Positions 51,635 to 60,692 of a DNA stretch of 64,000 bases are shown here, in pieces. Positions within the stretch are counted from its first letter, which is position 1, and every line of letters begins with the position of its first letter. Source of the stretch: Bog-1340 sp964513515 (GTDB taxonomy: Bacteria; Patescibacteriota; Minisyncoccia; Phycocordibacterales; GWA1-40-21); NCBI GenBank assembly GCA_964513515.1, contig CAZEMP010000003.1, forward strand, positions 62,001-126,000. The letters are read 5' to 3'. Below the pieces are notes generated by a model. That model was not told where the DNA came from and made no database searches. It saw nothing but the letters and a program-made list of their open reading frames with translations. Made by a program: the position numbers and the translations under genes.

Positions 51635-52016
51635 GGCAAATTTTACAGGAAAAAGAATTTTGTTAGTGGAAGATGATAATTTTCTAAGTGAACTATTATC
51701 TAAAAAGCTTATTGAGAATAATGCCACTGTTTCTCGTGCTGCAAATGGAGAAGAAGCTATTGCTATGGTAAAGTCCAGTCCTAAGTTCGATCTTATTCTT
51801 CTTGATCTTATGCTTCCTAAAATTGGTGGTTTTGAGGTAATGGAAGCAATAAATGCAGACGAAAAAACAAAAGGATCACCAGTTATTATCCTTTCAAATC
51901 TTGGACAGAAAAATGATATAGAAAAAGGTGTTTCGCTCGGAGCAAAGAAATTCCTAGTAAAAGCAATCTTGTCTCTTGATGAAATAGTGGAAGCAACAGC
52001 TGAAATAATAAAATAA
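51633..52016 (+). CDS. Single-domain response regulator (CheY-like)
   Basis: Receiver domain only, 127 residues. Acid pocket VEDDN, phosphorylated Asp in LILLDLMLP, Ser in IILSNLG (usual T/S place) and Lys in KKFLVKAI. There is no output domain, so it acts through protein contact or as a phosphate carrier. It is next to the kinase at 50748 on the same strand. Confidence 0.92.
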   Translation: MANFTGKRILLVEDDNFLSELLSKKLIENNATVSRAANGEEAIAMVKSSPKFDLILLDLMLPKIGGFEVMEAINADEKTKGSPVIILSNLGQKNDIEKGVSLGAKKFLVKAILSLDEIVEATAEIIK

Positions 52017-52026
52017 TTTAAAAATA

Positions 52027-52060
52027 AAAGATGGCTCCCTGCGGCGCCATCTTTTATTTT
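52027..52060 (+). terminator. Rho-independent terminator
   Basis: AAAGATGGC and GCCATCTTTT around a 10-nt loop. Confidence 0.75.
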
Positions 52061-52142
52061 ATTTGCCAAATCTATAAACTAAGGTAGTATGCTCTATACA
52101 TACCCCTAAGGAGCAATCCAGGGGCCATTTAAGTTATATAAA

Positions 52143-54890
52143 ATGACTAAAAAAGAGACAAATAAAACAGTTTTTGACGAAAAGGCAGGCAAAATCATTG
52201 TAAAAGGGGCTAGAACTCATAACCTCAAGAACTTTACTGTTGAAAATATGTCTCGATAAGTCTGGTCCAATGGAGCATCTGGGGCAGGCTGCAAAACAGA
52301 AGCGCGGAACACATCCGTTTCGTTCAAGCGCACGTAAAACTCGATACTCCTTCCAAACTTTCCAATGTATTCTCTTTTGACCGCTGAGCGTCCGCCCAAA
52401 GAAGCNNNNNNNNNNGGTATTTCTGGAAGCGGAAAATCATCTTTTGCTTTTGATACTATTTTTGCAGAGGGACAAAGAAGATATATAGAATCTCTTTCTT
52501 CGTATGCAAGACAGTTTTTACACCAAATGCAAAAGCCTGATGTAGACGAAATAAGTGGACTTTCTCCAGCTATAGCGATAGATCAAAAATCTCGTTCAAA
52601 CAACCCACGCTCAACTGTTGCGACCATTACAGAGATATACGATTATTTGAGAATTCTATATGCCCGAATAGGCAAACCACACTGTCTTGTGTGTGGAAGA
52701 GAAATAAAAAAACTTTCAAAAGAAGAAATTTTAGAAACGATCATACATACTGTTACTCATATAAAAGCAGGACCAAAATCTAAAGAAGTTTTAGGTGTAG
52801 AAGTAAGTTCAGATAAAGTGAGAGTTTTTTCTCCAATAATTGTTGGAAGAAAGGGGGAATACTATCAATTACTTTATGATCTTTTAGAAAAAGGTTATGA
52901 GCAAGTAAAAATTGATGGGGAAATGAAAAAGTTGAGAAATCAAATAATTCTTTCAAAAAACAAAAAACATGATATCGATGTGCTCGTTGATGAATTTTAT
53001 ATAAGCGAGTTTAAAGAAAAAAAATCTGGGATAAAAGAAAGACTTTCGGATGCGGTGGAAAAAGCTATAGAAGAATCAAAGGGTTTGATAAAAATAGAAA
53101 CCCCAGAGGAAACAAAGATGATCTCCGTAAAGTTTATGTGTCCTTATGACGGATACTCTTATCCAGAAATAGAACCAAGACTTTTTTCATTCAACTCACC
53201 ATATGGAGCTTGTGAAGTTTGTCACGGTCTTGGTACAAAAGATTTTTTCTCTGACGAAGTTTGTGAAAGTTGTAATGGAGCAAGATTAAGAAAAGAAGCA
53301 TTACATGTATTTATTGGAGGAATAAATATTGTTCAATATACTGCAAAAACCATTACCGATTCTAAAAAGTTTTTTGAAGATTTAAAACTTACAGAAAGTG
53401 AAAAAGAGATCTCAAAAATTATTTTGAAAGAAATAGATTCTCGTTTACAGTTTATGACAAATGTTGGAATCGAATACCTTTCTTTAGATAGAAGAGCAAA
53501 TACTCTCTCTGGTGGAGAAGCTCAAAGAATTCGTCTTGCATCACAGCTCGGTTCTGGTCTTGTCGGGGCTCTTTATGTACTAGATGAACCTACTATAGGA
53601 CTTCATCAAAGAGACAATGATAAGCTTATACAAACTTTGATACATCTTCGTGATCTTGGAAACACTATTCTCGTGGTAGAACATGATGAAGATACTATGT
53701 ATTCTTCAGATTATATTGTGGATATTGGTCCTGGAGCTGGAGTACATGGAGGACATGTTGTGGTATCTGGATATTTAGACGAACTTCTCACTGCAAAGAA
53801 AAACGATTCAGGATCTTTGACCTTAGACTATCTACGTGGAGATTTAAAAATAGATATCCCTAAAAAAAGAAGAGATCAGGATAAAGGAAAACTAAAAATA
53901 AAAGGAGGAAAAATATTCAATATTAAAAATATGAATGCTGATGTTCCACTAGGTAAGCTTGTTACCATTACCGGAGTTTCTGGCTCTGGTAAATCTTCTT
54001 TTGTTTATGAAATATTGTATAAAAACTTACAAGCAAGACTTGAAAGAAAACTTCGCTCAAACGAAACGCATAATTGCGAGACTTTTTCTGGTTCTGAATA
54101 TGTTTCAAGAACTATTATGATAGACCAGTCTCCAATAGGAAGAACACCTCGTTCAAATCCTGCAACTTATACGGGATCATGGACTTTTATTCGAGATATG
54201 TTTGCACTAACAACAATGGCAAAAGAGAGAGGATGGGCTGCAAATAGATTTTCTTTCAATGTAAAAGGTGGAAGATGTGAAAATTGCCAGGGTAATGGAA
54301 CTATTGAGGTAGAAATGCATTTCCTACCAACAATTTATGTACCATGTGATGTTTGTAACGGTAAAAGATTTACTAAAGAAACTTTGGAAGTAAAATATAA
54401 AGGAAAAAATATTCATCAAATACTTGAAATGACAGTGGAAGAATCTATGAATTTTTTTGTAGATTTACCAGCAGTATATGACAGAATAAAATGTCTCAAT
54501 GATGTAGGACTTGGATATCTAAAGTTAGGCCAATCCGCAACAACCCTTTCTGGTGGAGAGGCTCAAAGAGTAAAGATAGCATCAGAGCTGTACAGACCTG
54601 GAATGTACAAGACGATTTATTTCTTAGATGAACCAACTATAGGACTTCATTATGAAGATGTGAAAAAACTTATAGAGATATTACAAAAACTTGTAGATGT
54701 AGGTAACACTGTTATTGTGATTGAACACAATGTTGATTTGATAAAAAGTTCAGATTACATTATAGATATTGGTCCTGAAGGAGGAGACAAAGGAGGGCAG
54801 GTTATAGCAAAAGGAACTCCGGAAGACATTGCTCATAATGAAAAATCTCACACCGGAAGATATTTAAAGAAAGTTTTAAAAAAAAGGTAA
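52143..54890 (+). pseudogene. uvrA: UvrABC system protein A, interrupted by an assembly gap
   Basis: Damage-sensing ATPase of nucleotide excision repair. The N-terminus is read at 52143 (MTKKETNKTVF...KGARTHNLKNFTVENM), then an in-frame stop at 52257 within foreign-looking sequence and ten Ns at 52406-52415. From 52416 the protein continues in the same frame at GISGSGKSSFAFDT (first Walker A), two zinc modules (CLVCGREI, CEVCHG...CESCNG), signature LSGGEAQRIRLASQ, second Walker A GVSGSGKSS, CENCQGNG...CDVCNG and LSGGEAQRVKIASEL. In the living cell this is almost surely one intact gene; the break is technical. About ten residues before the first Walker A are missing from the assembly. Confidence 0.93.
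52251..52415. other. Chimeric scaffold junction and 10-N gap
   Basis: Bases 52251-52405 do not fit uvrA. Read on the minus strand they give RSIEFYVRLNETDVFRASVL, a plausible piece of another protein. They end at NNNNNNNNNN (52406-52415). Confidence 0.85.
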
Positions 54891-54922
54891 GTGCTATGAT
54901 ATAATTTGAAATAATATAAAAT

Positions 54923-55702
54923 ATGACGATAACTTGGCCATTTTGGAATGAAAAAAGAATATCTGATGTTTATGAAAACATTTATATTAGAACTTTTGTA
55001 AAAGACTGGTTTAATATAGTTAATGTCTTGGCGAAAGAAATAAATTCAGTAAAATCAAAAAATAAGTTAATTCTTGATATTGGGTGCGGTGAAGGACACA
55101 CGACAAAACAAATATTAGATAGAGTAAAAGGGAATTACGTTTGTGATTTATTGGAAACTGATCAATCTGCACTGGAAAAAGCGAAGAAATTTTTACATGT
55201 TGAAAATAATATAGGTAAAATAATATATGGAGGAGTAGAGACAATTAGTTCAGTGAATGATTATGATGTGATTTATACTTCTCATACTAATTATTATTGG
55301 AGTGAGAATAAAGAACAATATGACTTATATCTATTAAATATTTTAAACGCAGTGAAAGAAAAAGGGAAACTTTTAATATTAACCCTTCCTGAAAACAGTG
55401 CTCATTATCAGGTGATGCTTCATCAAATATACCCAAGATATAATTATTCAGAATATATTGAAAACTTTTATAAGAAAAAAGGTTTAGATGTTAATGTAAA
55501 AAAGTTAACAATGAGAATTTATATTGGCGATATTCTTGAAACAAGCAAAGAATATGATCTATCTGTTTTTTATAAGTTTATTCACAATACATCAATATAT
55601 CCTGACAAGACTAAATTAATTGAATTTAAGAATAAGTTGAAGGAGTTTTCTAAAAACGGATATCTAGATTTTAATGATCACTTGATTATTGTCAATAAAT
55701 AG
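54923..55702 (+). CDS. SAM-dependent methyltransferase
   Basis: Class I methyltransferase fold, 259 residues. Motif I LILDIGCGEGHTTKQIL near residue 50, then LLETDQSALEKAKKF as motif II and VIYTSHTNYYWSE as motif III/IV. The first residues (MTITWPFWNEKRISDVYENI) are not typical of a known group. Substrate unknown. Codon use is core-like. Confidence 0.82.
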   Translation: MTITWPFWNEKRISDVYENIYIRTFVKDWFNIVNVLAKEINSVKSKNKLILDIGCGEGHTTKQILDRVKGNYVCDLLETDQSALEKAKKFLHVENNIGKIIYGGVETISSVNDYDVIYTSHTNYYWSENKEQYDLYLLNILNAVKEKGKLLILTLPENSAHYQVMLHQIYPRYNYSEYIENFYKKKGLDVNVKKLTMRIYIGDILETSKEYDLSVFYKFIHNTSIYPDKTKLIEFKNKLKEFSKNGYLDFNDHLIIVNK

Positions 55703-55726
55703 AAGGATTTTTTTGAATAAAAAAAC

Positions 55727-55775
55727 AACCTCCACCTCTCCCAAGCTAACTTTAGCATTGGGGAGGTAGATGGTT
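55727..55775 (-). terminator. Terminator of the 49-residue gene
   Basis: AACCATCTACCTCCCC and GGGAGAGGTGGAGGTT with a 17-nt loop and a T7 run on the minus strand. One or two mismatches. Confidence 0.65.
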
Positions 55776-55786
55776 GCCTTGGCTTT

Positions 55787-55936
55787 TCAGCCGCAGACCC
55801 TTCTTTGTGTGCGGTCGTTGTTCGCAGACGTGAAGATCCGAATCCTTTGCATCTTCTCGTCGGAATGACCGCACGGACTTGAGAGTCGTTCTTCTTTTCT
55901 TTGCGATCCCTTTTTACCTTTTACGATCGTTTTCAT
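55787..55936 (-). CDS. Small basic orphan protein, 49 residues
   Basis: Unrecognised (MKTIVKGKKGSQRKEERLSS ... NDRTQRRVCG), strongly basic, two cysteines. The ATG at 55936 has ACGGAGGATC just before it, a clear ribosome site. It is divergent from uvrC with promoters that overlap its start, and it is closed by its own terminator. Part of the set of small self-contained genes. Confidence 0.6.
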   Translation of the reverse strand: MKTIVKGKKGSQRKEERLSSPCGHSDEKMQRIRIFTSANNDRTQRRVCG

Positions 55937-55968
55937 GATCCTCCGTGTATTGAGCGAACATGGCAATA

Positions 55969-55996
55969 ATGTTATCTTAAAAAAATGCAGAGTCAA
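55969..55996 (-). promoter_or_regulatory. Promoter of the 49-residue gene, overlapping the uvrC start
   Basis: On the minus strand, TTGACT (55996-55991), 16-nt spacer, TAACAT (55974-55969). It overlaps the first codons of uvrC. Confidence 0.5.
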
Positions 55997-57208
55997 GATT
56001 TCAAAAAGACAAAATTACCTAACACTCCCGGAGTTTACTTATTCAAAAAGAATAAGGATATTTTGTATATTGGAAAAGCTACATCACTTAAAGATAGGGT
56101 AAAAAGTTATTTTTCTAATGATTTGATAGGCACTCGTGGACCACTTATAGTAGACATGGTTTTTCAAGCAAACGATTTAGATTTTATTGAGACCGATTCA
56201 GTATTGGAAGCTTTGATATTAGAATCCAGTTTAATAAAAAAACATCAACCAAGATATAACACTAAAGAAAAAGATGATAGAAGCTACAACTACATTGTGA
56301 TTACAAGAGAAGATTTTCCAAGGGTTTTGATAGAACGTGGCAGAATTCTAAAAAGCTACGATCCTAAGAAGCTACAAGCTAGTTATGGTCCATTTACTAA
56401 TGGAACTCAATTGAAAGAAGCGGTTAAAATAATACGAAAAATTTTTCCATTTAGAGATAAATGCAATCTCAATCAGAAAAAAGCCTGCTTTAATTATCAA
56501 ATAGGTCTTTGCCCTGGTACTTGCATAGGCGCTATTTCAAAAAAGGATTATGCAAAAAATATAAAGAACATAAAGTTATTTTTTGAAGCAAGAAAAATGG
56601 CTATCATTAAAAATCTTGAGCAAGAGATGAAAGCATATGCCGCGAATCATGAATTTGAAAAAGCAGACAAAATAAAAAAGACTATTTTTGCTTTAAACCA
56701 TATTCAAGACGTAGCTTTGATTAAAGGTGAAAATCTAGAACCTAGAAACTCGAATCCAGAAACTAGTTTTCGAATTGAGGCATATGATGTCGCCCATATA
56801 AGCGGTACCAACACCGTTGGGGTAATGGTTGTAGTAGTAGATGGTGTTATAAACAAAAATGAATATAGAAAATTTAAAATAAACAATAGTGTGCAAAATG
56901 ATGTAGCGGGACTTGAAGAAATATTAAGAAGAAGACTCAACCACTCCGAATGGACTCTTCCGGATATAATAGTGGTTGATGGATCTACTGCTCAGAAAAA
57001 TATTGCTGAAAAGATTATTAAAGAGGCCGGATTAAAAACTCCTGTAGTAGCCGTAACAAAAGATGAAAGACATAGGCCTAAAATGATCCAGGGTAGGGAA
57101 GATATTGTTCATAAATATGAAAGTGAAATTTTACTTGCAAACAGTGAAGCACACAGGTTTGCTATTAAATATCACAGAGAATCGAGAAGTAGAAAATTTG
57201 TGATTTAA
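55985..57208 (+). CDS. uvrC: UvrABC system protein C, short form
   Basis: Dual-incision nuclease subunit. The GIY-YIG domain at the start (NTPGVYLFKKNKDILYIGKATSLKDRVKSYF) is intact. A Cys-rich stretch (CNLNQKKACFNYQIGLCPGTC) and the UVR motif (MKAYAANHEFEKADKIKK) follow, then the RNase H-like domain (AYDVAHISGTNTVGVMVVVVDG, PDIIVVDGSTAQ, AHRFAIKYHRESRSRKF). The protein ends there at 407 residues, without the helix-hairpin-helix domain of 600-residue UvrC. A short segment LEPRNSNPETS before the RNase H domain derives from a family B-like repeat near 56740. Confidence 0.93.
   Translation: MQSQDFKKTKLPNTPGVYLFKKNKDILYIGKATSLKDRVKSYFSNDLIGTRGPLIVDMVFQANDLDFIETDSVLEALILESSLIKKHQPRYNTKEKDDRSYNYIVITREDFPRVLIERGRILKSYDPKKLQASYGPFTNGTQLKEAVKIIRKIFPFRDKCNLNQKKACFNYQIGLCPGTCIGAISKKDYAKNIKNIKLFFEARKMAIIKNLEQEMKAYAANHEFEKADKIKKTIFALNHIQDVALIKGENLEPRNSNPETSFRIEAYDVAHISGTNTVGVMVVVVDGVINKNEYRKFKINNSVQNDVAGLEEILRRRLNHSEWTLPDIIVVDGSTAQKNIAEKIIKEAGLKTPVVAVTKDERHRPKMIQGREDIVHKYESEILLANSEAHRFAIKYHRESRSRKFVI
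56738..56768. repeat. Family B-like repeat fragment inside uvrC
   Basis: TCTAGAACCTAGAAACTCGA then ATCCAGAAACTAG, similar to the arms of the element at 7478-7553. It is translated in frame as a linker of the short UvrC. Confidence 0.5.
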
Positions 57209-57257
57209 GTACCATCATAATTATTCTTTTATCAAAAGTTATAGTATACTTTTTTAT

Positions 57258-57575
57258 ATGAAAAATCTTAACCAACAAGAACCTGAGAATAATGAAAAAG
57301 CTGAATTTTTTGAAATGTATCCATTACCGAAAGGTTTTGAGACAAAGGCTGATAAGGCTTGGGAGCTTAAACAAATAGTAAGTACTATTTATAATGATAA
57401 TGAGAAATCTAAAAAACTTGTTGATTTTGCTAATAAAATCATAGAAGAATATCCTGATGCTACAAAGTGTTATCTTTGGCAGGTTATTATTGGTGGTAGT
57501 CGAGAAATAACCACTCGATTTGATTATGAAGACGAATACTCCATAGAAAAATTTTTAATGACATTTAAAGTATAA
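57258..57575 (+). CDS. Hypothetical protein, 105 residues
   Basis: Unrecognised soluble, acidic protein (MKNLNQQEPENNEKAEFFEM...), with a helical middle (IVSTIYNDNEKSKKLVDFANKIIEEYPDATKCYL) that recalls a single TPR-like hairpin. TATACT at 57245-57250 lies seven bases before the ATG. Confidence 0.6.
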   Translation: MKNLNQQEPENNEKAEFFEMYPLPKGFETKADKAWELKQIVSTIYNDNEKSKKLVDFANKIIEEYPDATKCYLWQVIIGGSREITTRFDYEDEYSIEKFLMTFKV

Positions 57576-57644
57576 AATAATTTACGTGCGGATAACTTAA
57601 AATCATATTTCTTAATTATTGCTGGAATGTTATAATTATTAGAT

Positions 57645-58610
57645 ATGAAAAGAATTAGAGTTGCAATTCTACGAGGTGGTCCAGGTCATGAACATGAAGT
57701 ATCTCTTGCCAGTGGGAAAAATATTTTAGAAAACCTTTCTGATAAATATATCCCTACAGATATTTTTGTGGCTAAGGATGGATCTTGGTATCTTGATGGT
57801 GTTGTTGTTACCCCTTCAAAGCTTTTTAAACATATAGATGTAGTTGTTAATGTTATGCATGGAGAGCACGGGGAAGATGGAAAAATACAAAGAGTTATGG
57901 ATCATTTTGGTGTGAAATATACTGGTTCAAAATCTTTAGCCTCTGCTTTAGGCAGAAACAAGCTCTTGTCTAAGAATGTTTTTATAAAAAATAATCTAAA
58001 AACTCCAGTACATAAAGTCATAAAAAAAGGAGAGGATTTAGAAGGTATTGAGCATGTTATTTTTAGAACTTTTCCAATGCCAGCTATTATAAAACCATCA
58101 AACGGTTCCTTATCTATGGGTGTATCTTTGGTTAGAACTTTAAAAGAAATTATGCCAGGAATTATGAAAGCACTTGAGCATTCTGATACTGTTATTGTTG
58201 AAGAATTTATAAATGGTAAGGAAGCTACTTGCGGTGTGATCGAAAATTTCAGAGGAGAATCGGTCTATCCTCTAATGCCCGCGCAAATAGTAAAATCAAT
58301 AGTTAAAGACTTTTTAGATCATGAATCAAAAAAATCTAAAATTTTAAAACAAATTTGCCCAGGCAACTTTGATGAGAAGGAAAAAAGGGTGATACAAGAG
58401 ATGGCGAAAAATGCTCATAAAGCTCTTGGTCTCAGACATTATTCAAAGATGGACTTTATTGTTAGCCCAAAAAGGGGAGTATATCTACTTGAGGCCAATA
58501 CATTGCCAGGACTTACAAAGAAATCTTTATTTTCACAATCTCTAGAAGCTGTAGGTTTTAATATGCCTAGCTTTTTGGATCATGTGATCACCTTGGCTTT
58601 GGAAAGTTAA
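57645..58610 (+). CDS. ddl: D-alanine--D-alanine ligase
   Basis: ATP-grasp enzyme that makes the D-Ala-D-Ala end of peptidoglycan precursors. Blocks in order: VAILRGGPGHEHEVSLASG, VVNVMHGEHGEDGKIQ, YTGSKSLASALGRNKLLSK, PAIIKPSNGSLSMGVSLV (ATP-binding strand), VIVEEFINGKEATCGVI, and YLLEANTLPGLTKKSLFSQS (Mg-binding Glu and Asn). 321 residues, family-typical. No other cell-wall gene lies beside it. TATAAT at 57631-57636 lies eight bases before the ATG. Confidence 0.92.
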   Translation: MKRIRVAILRGGPGHEHEVSLASGKNILENLSDKYIPTDIFVAKDGSWYLDGVVVTPSKLFKHIDVVVNVMHGEHGEDGKIQRVMDHFGVKYTGSKSLASALGRNKLLSKNVFIKNNLKTPVHKVIKKGEDLEGIEHVIFRTFPMPAIIKPSNGSLSMGVSLVRTLKEIMPGIMKALEHSDTVIVEEFINGKEATCGVIENFRGESVYPLMPAQIVKSIVKDFLDHESKKSKILKQICPGNFDEKEKRVIQEMAKNAHKALGLRHYSKMDFIVSPKRGVYLLEANTLPGLTKKSLFSQSLEAVGFNMPSFLDHVITLALES

Positions 58611-58615
58611 ACTTT

Positions 58616-59500
58616 TTAAGTACATCTACGAATCTCTCCAGAATGTACTTTTGCACACTCGCTACAACAGATTAATTTTAGTGATGGACGAACATTGTCA
58701 TTGCTATAAAAATCCTCAGATTTATTTCCACAATAAAAACATTTTCCAACTATTTCTTTGTTTGGTATATCCACCACATCTGTTACTAGTCTATTATCAA
58801 AAACATATAATGATCCTTTAAATCTTTTTCCAGGATATTTTTGCATGTACGTATGAATACCGTCCTTAAGTTGATATATATTTGTAAAACCTTCTTTTTT
58901 GAGTAGGCAAGTGGCTTTTTCACACCTTATACCTCCAGTACAAACGGCGACGATCTTTTTATTTTTTAAGTGTTTCAGTTCTTTTAGTTTCTCTGGCAAA
59001 TCTCTGAAATTTTTAAGGCCAGGATTTACTGTTTTTTCAAAATATCCAACATCTACTTCAAAGTCATTACGTAGATCAAGTACTGCAAAGTCCTCATTTG
59101 TCTCATAGAGTTTGTCAAAATCTTCAACATTCATTTCTTCTGCCGTCTCTTTTTTAATATCAAATTTGCCAGCATTTAATGTAACCACTTCCTTGCGCAC
59201 TAATATTTTTAATTTTGTAAAAGCATTTCCTGTACCTTTACTTTCTTTAAATACCACATCAGTAAATAGGGGATTTTCCCAGAGCTTCTTTTTATAATTT
59301 TCAATATCATTGCCCGATCCTTCAAAAGTGGCATTTATACCTTCTTCAGCTATAAGCATTCTTCCTTTTAAATTTAACGAAGCGCAAAGTTCTTTTTGTT
59401 CAATTTTCAATTTCTCTGGATCTTTAATATCAATAAATTTATAGAAAAGAATTATTTTGCTTGCCCCGTGTGAATTTTCGCTGCGTTTTGGACTTAACAT
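58616..59500 (-). CDS. trhO: tRNA uridine-34 hydroxylase, rhodanese family
   Basis: Makes 5-hydroxyuridine at position 34 of tRNA with oxygen. An N-terminal ferredoxin-like domain (LFYKFIDIKDPEKLKIEQKE...GRMLIAEEGINATFEG) and a rhodanese domain follow, with the active Cys in VAVCTGGIRCEKATCLLKKEGF and AVLDLRNDFEVDVGYF. The C-terminus adds a zinc-type cysteine cluster (CFYCGNKSEDF...ICCSECAK) as in the YceA/TrhO family. It converges on ddl with only five bases between stops. Confidence 0.9.
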   Translation of the reverse strand: MLSPKRSENSHGASKIILFYKFIDIKDPEKLKIEQKELCASLNLKGRMLIAEEGINATFEGSGNDIENYKKKLWENPLFTDVVFKESKGTGNAFTKLKILVRKEVVTLNAGKFDIKKETAEEMNVEDFDKLYETNEDFAVLDLRNDFEVDVGYFEKTVNPGLKNFRDLPEKLKELKHLKNKKIVAVCTGGIRCEKATCLLKKEGFTNIYQLKDGIHTYMQKYPGKRFKGSLYVFDNRLVTDVVDIPNKEIVGKCFYCGNKSEDFYSNDNVRPSLKLICCSECAKVHSGEIRRCT

Positions 59501-59636
59501 AATGTTGAGATTTATTAAATATATGTAATTTTAAAATATAGGGTCATTCTCTAAAAATTCTTTACGGGGTATTTATTCATTCATTGAATATAGCAAATTA
59601 TGAATATAAAATAAATCACTTTTTAAAGTGACGACC

Positions 59637-59664
59637 TTGAAAGATATCTATTTTATGTTAATAT
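59637..59664 (+). promoter_or_regulatory. Promoter of tRNA-Ala
   Basis: TTGAAA at 59637-59642, 16-nt spacer, TAATAT at 59659-59664. Two short hairpins follow (AATCAATTTT/AAAAATTGAT and AACAAATTTT/AAAATTTGTT) before the tRNA. Confidence 0.6.
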
Positions 59665-59740
59665 TTCCTGGTGTTTGGCTAAATCAATTTTTGTTAAAAA
59701 ATTGATCGTTCGAACAAATTTTGATAAAAATTTGTTTTAG

Positions 59741-59813
59741 GGGCCTGTAGCTCATCTGGTAGAGCACCTCATTTGCAATGAGGGGGTGAGCGGTTCGAGT
59801 CCGCTCAGGTCCA
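59741..59813 (+). tRNA. tRNA-Ala (anticodon TGC)
   Basis: Complete cloverleaf: acceptor GGGCCTG/CAGGTCC (one G-T pair), D-arm AGCTCATCTGGTAGAGC, anticodon arm with loop TTTGCAA and TGC at 59774-59776, T-arm GCGGTTCGAGTCCGC, discriminator A. CCA is not encoded. It reads all Ala codons with wobble. Confidence 0.97.
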
Positions 59814-59864
59814 CAAATAAAAAAGTCGCTGAAGGGCGATCTTTTTTATTTGTGGGCCTGAAGT
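59803..59864 (+). terminator. Terminator hairpin extended into the tRNA 3' arm
   Basis: AAAAAAGTCGC, TGAAGG loop, GCGATCTTTTTT is a normal terminator. The pairing continues outward: CTCAGGTCCACAAAT (including the acceptor 3' strand) against ATTTGTGGGCCTGA, making a stem of about 25 bp. Confidence 0.75.
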
Positions 59865-60012
59865 AAGCCAACTGCTTGGCTTATGTGTGGACGAGAACAG
59901 CGGAATGATGTCCCGCAAGCTTGCGGGACGAATGAGCTGGTGCCCAGACAAAGCTGAGTGACGACGAAGCTTTAGTCGAGGGAGAGATGCGAAGCGGTCC
60001 GCTCTGATTTTG
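59855..60012. other. Palindrome-rich region after tRNA-Ala
   Basis: No reading frame with a ribosome site. It holds a series of perfect short hairpins: TAAGCCAA/TTGGCTTA, GTCCCGCAAG/CTTGCGGGAC, CTGG/CCAG, CGAC/GTCG, AGCGG/CCGCT. It starts with GGGCCTGAAG, like the tRNA 5' end. GC-rich against its surroundings. Unknown; possibly a nest of decayed repeats or a structured RNA. Confidence 0.45.
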
Positions 60013-60038
60013 GTAATCTGTTATAAGTATAATTTAAA

Positions 60039-60692
60039 TTACCAAGGAAATTTTTCTCCTTTAAACCAAAACTGTCCACTTTCAATTTTTGAACCCACTA
60101 GTTTGAATATATCCTCGGCTGCTTCTTCGGCAGTAAAATCTGCATCCACACCATCCATATCAGTTTTAATCCAACCTGGATGAATAGAAGAAACGATGAT
60201 ATTTCCAGCTAATCTAATAGCAAGAGTTCGGGTGTACATATTGAGAGCAGCTTTGGAAATTTTATAACTTGGATATTTTGTATGAGTTGTTTGTGCCAAA
60301 GAACCAGCCGAAGACGAAACGTTGATTATGTGTCCGCCAGAATTTATAAGTGAGATAAGGGCCTCGGTGATTTGAATATGACCAAACAAATTTACCTCCA
60401 GCGTCGCTCTTATTTTTTCAATCACAACACTTGTTTCATCTTCGTCTTTTAGTACACCAGCGTTGTTGATGAGAATATCTATATGTCTGTTCAGATGTTT
60501 AACTTCTTGAATGCAATTATCTACGGTTTTTTGCTTGTAAAAATCAAGAGAAAACACTACGAGATTTTTGTTAGAATAATCTGTAGTTCCAGTGGTAGAC
60601 GTACCGATAACAAAATCTCCGGCGATTAGAAATTTCTCCGCCAATGCTCGCCCCAAACCTTTGTTTATGCCACTGATAAATATTGTTCTCAT
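60039..60692 (-). CDS. Short-chain dehydrogenase/reductase
   Basis: NAD(P)-dependent oxidoreductase, 217 residues. Cofactor motif TxxxGxG-like TIFISGINKGLGRALAEKF, then ILINNAGVLKD (NNAG), and the active site Ser in VSSSAGSL and YxxxK at YPSYKISKAALNMY. SSIHPGWIKTDM follows as usual. Substrate unknown. Its start overlaps the stop of the AlaRS-like gene by four bases (ATGA). Confidence 0.9.
   Translation of the reverse strand: MRTIFISGINKGLGRALAEKFLIAGDFVIGTSTTGTTDYSNKNLVVFSLDFYKQKTVDNCIQEVKHLNRHIDILINNAGVLKDEDETSVVIEKIRATLEVNLFGHIQITEALISLINSGGHIINVSSSAGSLAQTTHTKYPSYKISKAALNMYTRTLAIRLAGNIIVSSIHPGWIKTDMDGVDADFTAEEAAEDIFKLVGSKIESGQFWFKGEKFPW

Noticed and set aside
52217..52399. Minus-strand gene inside uvrA
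   Set aside because: The frame has no proper start, ends in antisense uvrA and adjoins the N gap. A misjoined contig end explains it better.
59855..60012. Second tRNA gene
   Set aside because: Only the first ten bases and a T-arm-like end resemble a tRNA; no anticodon arm of the right size can be drawn.
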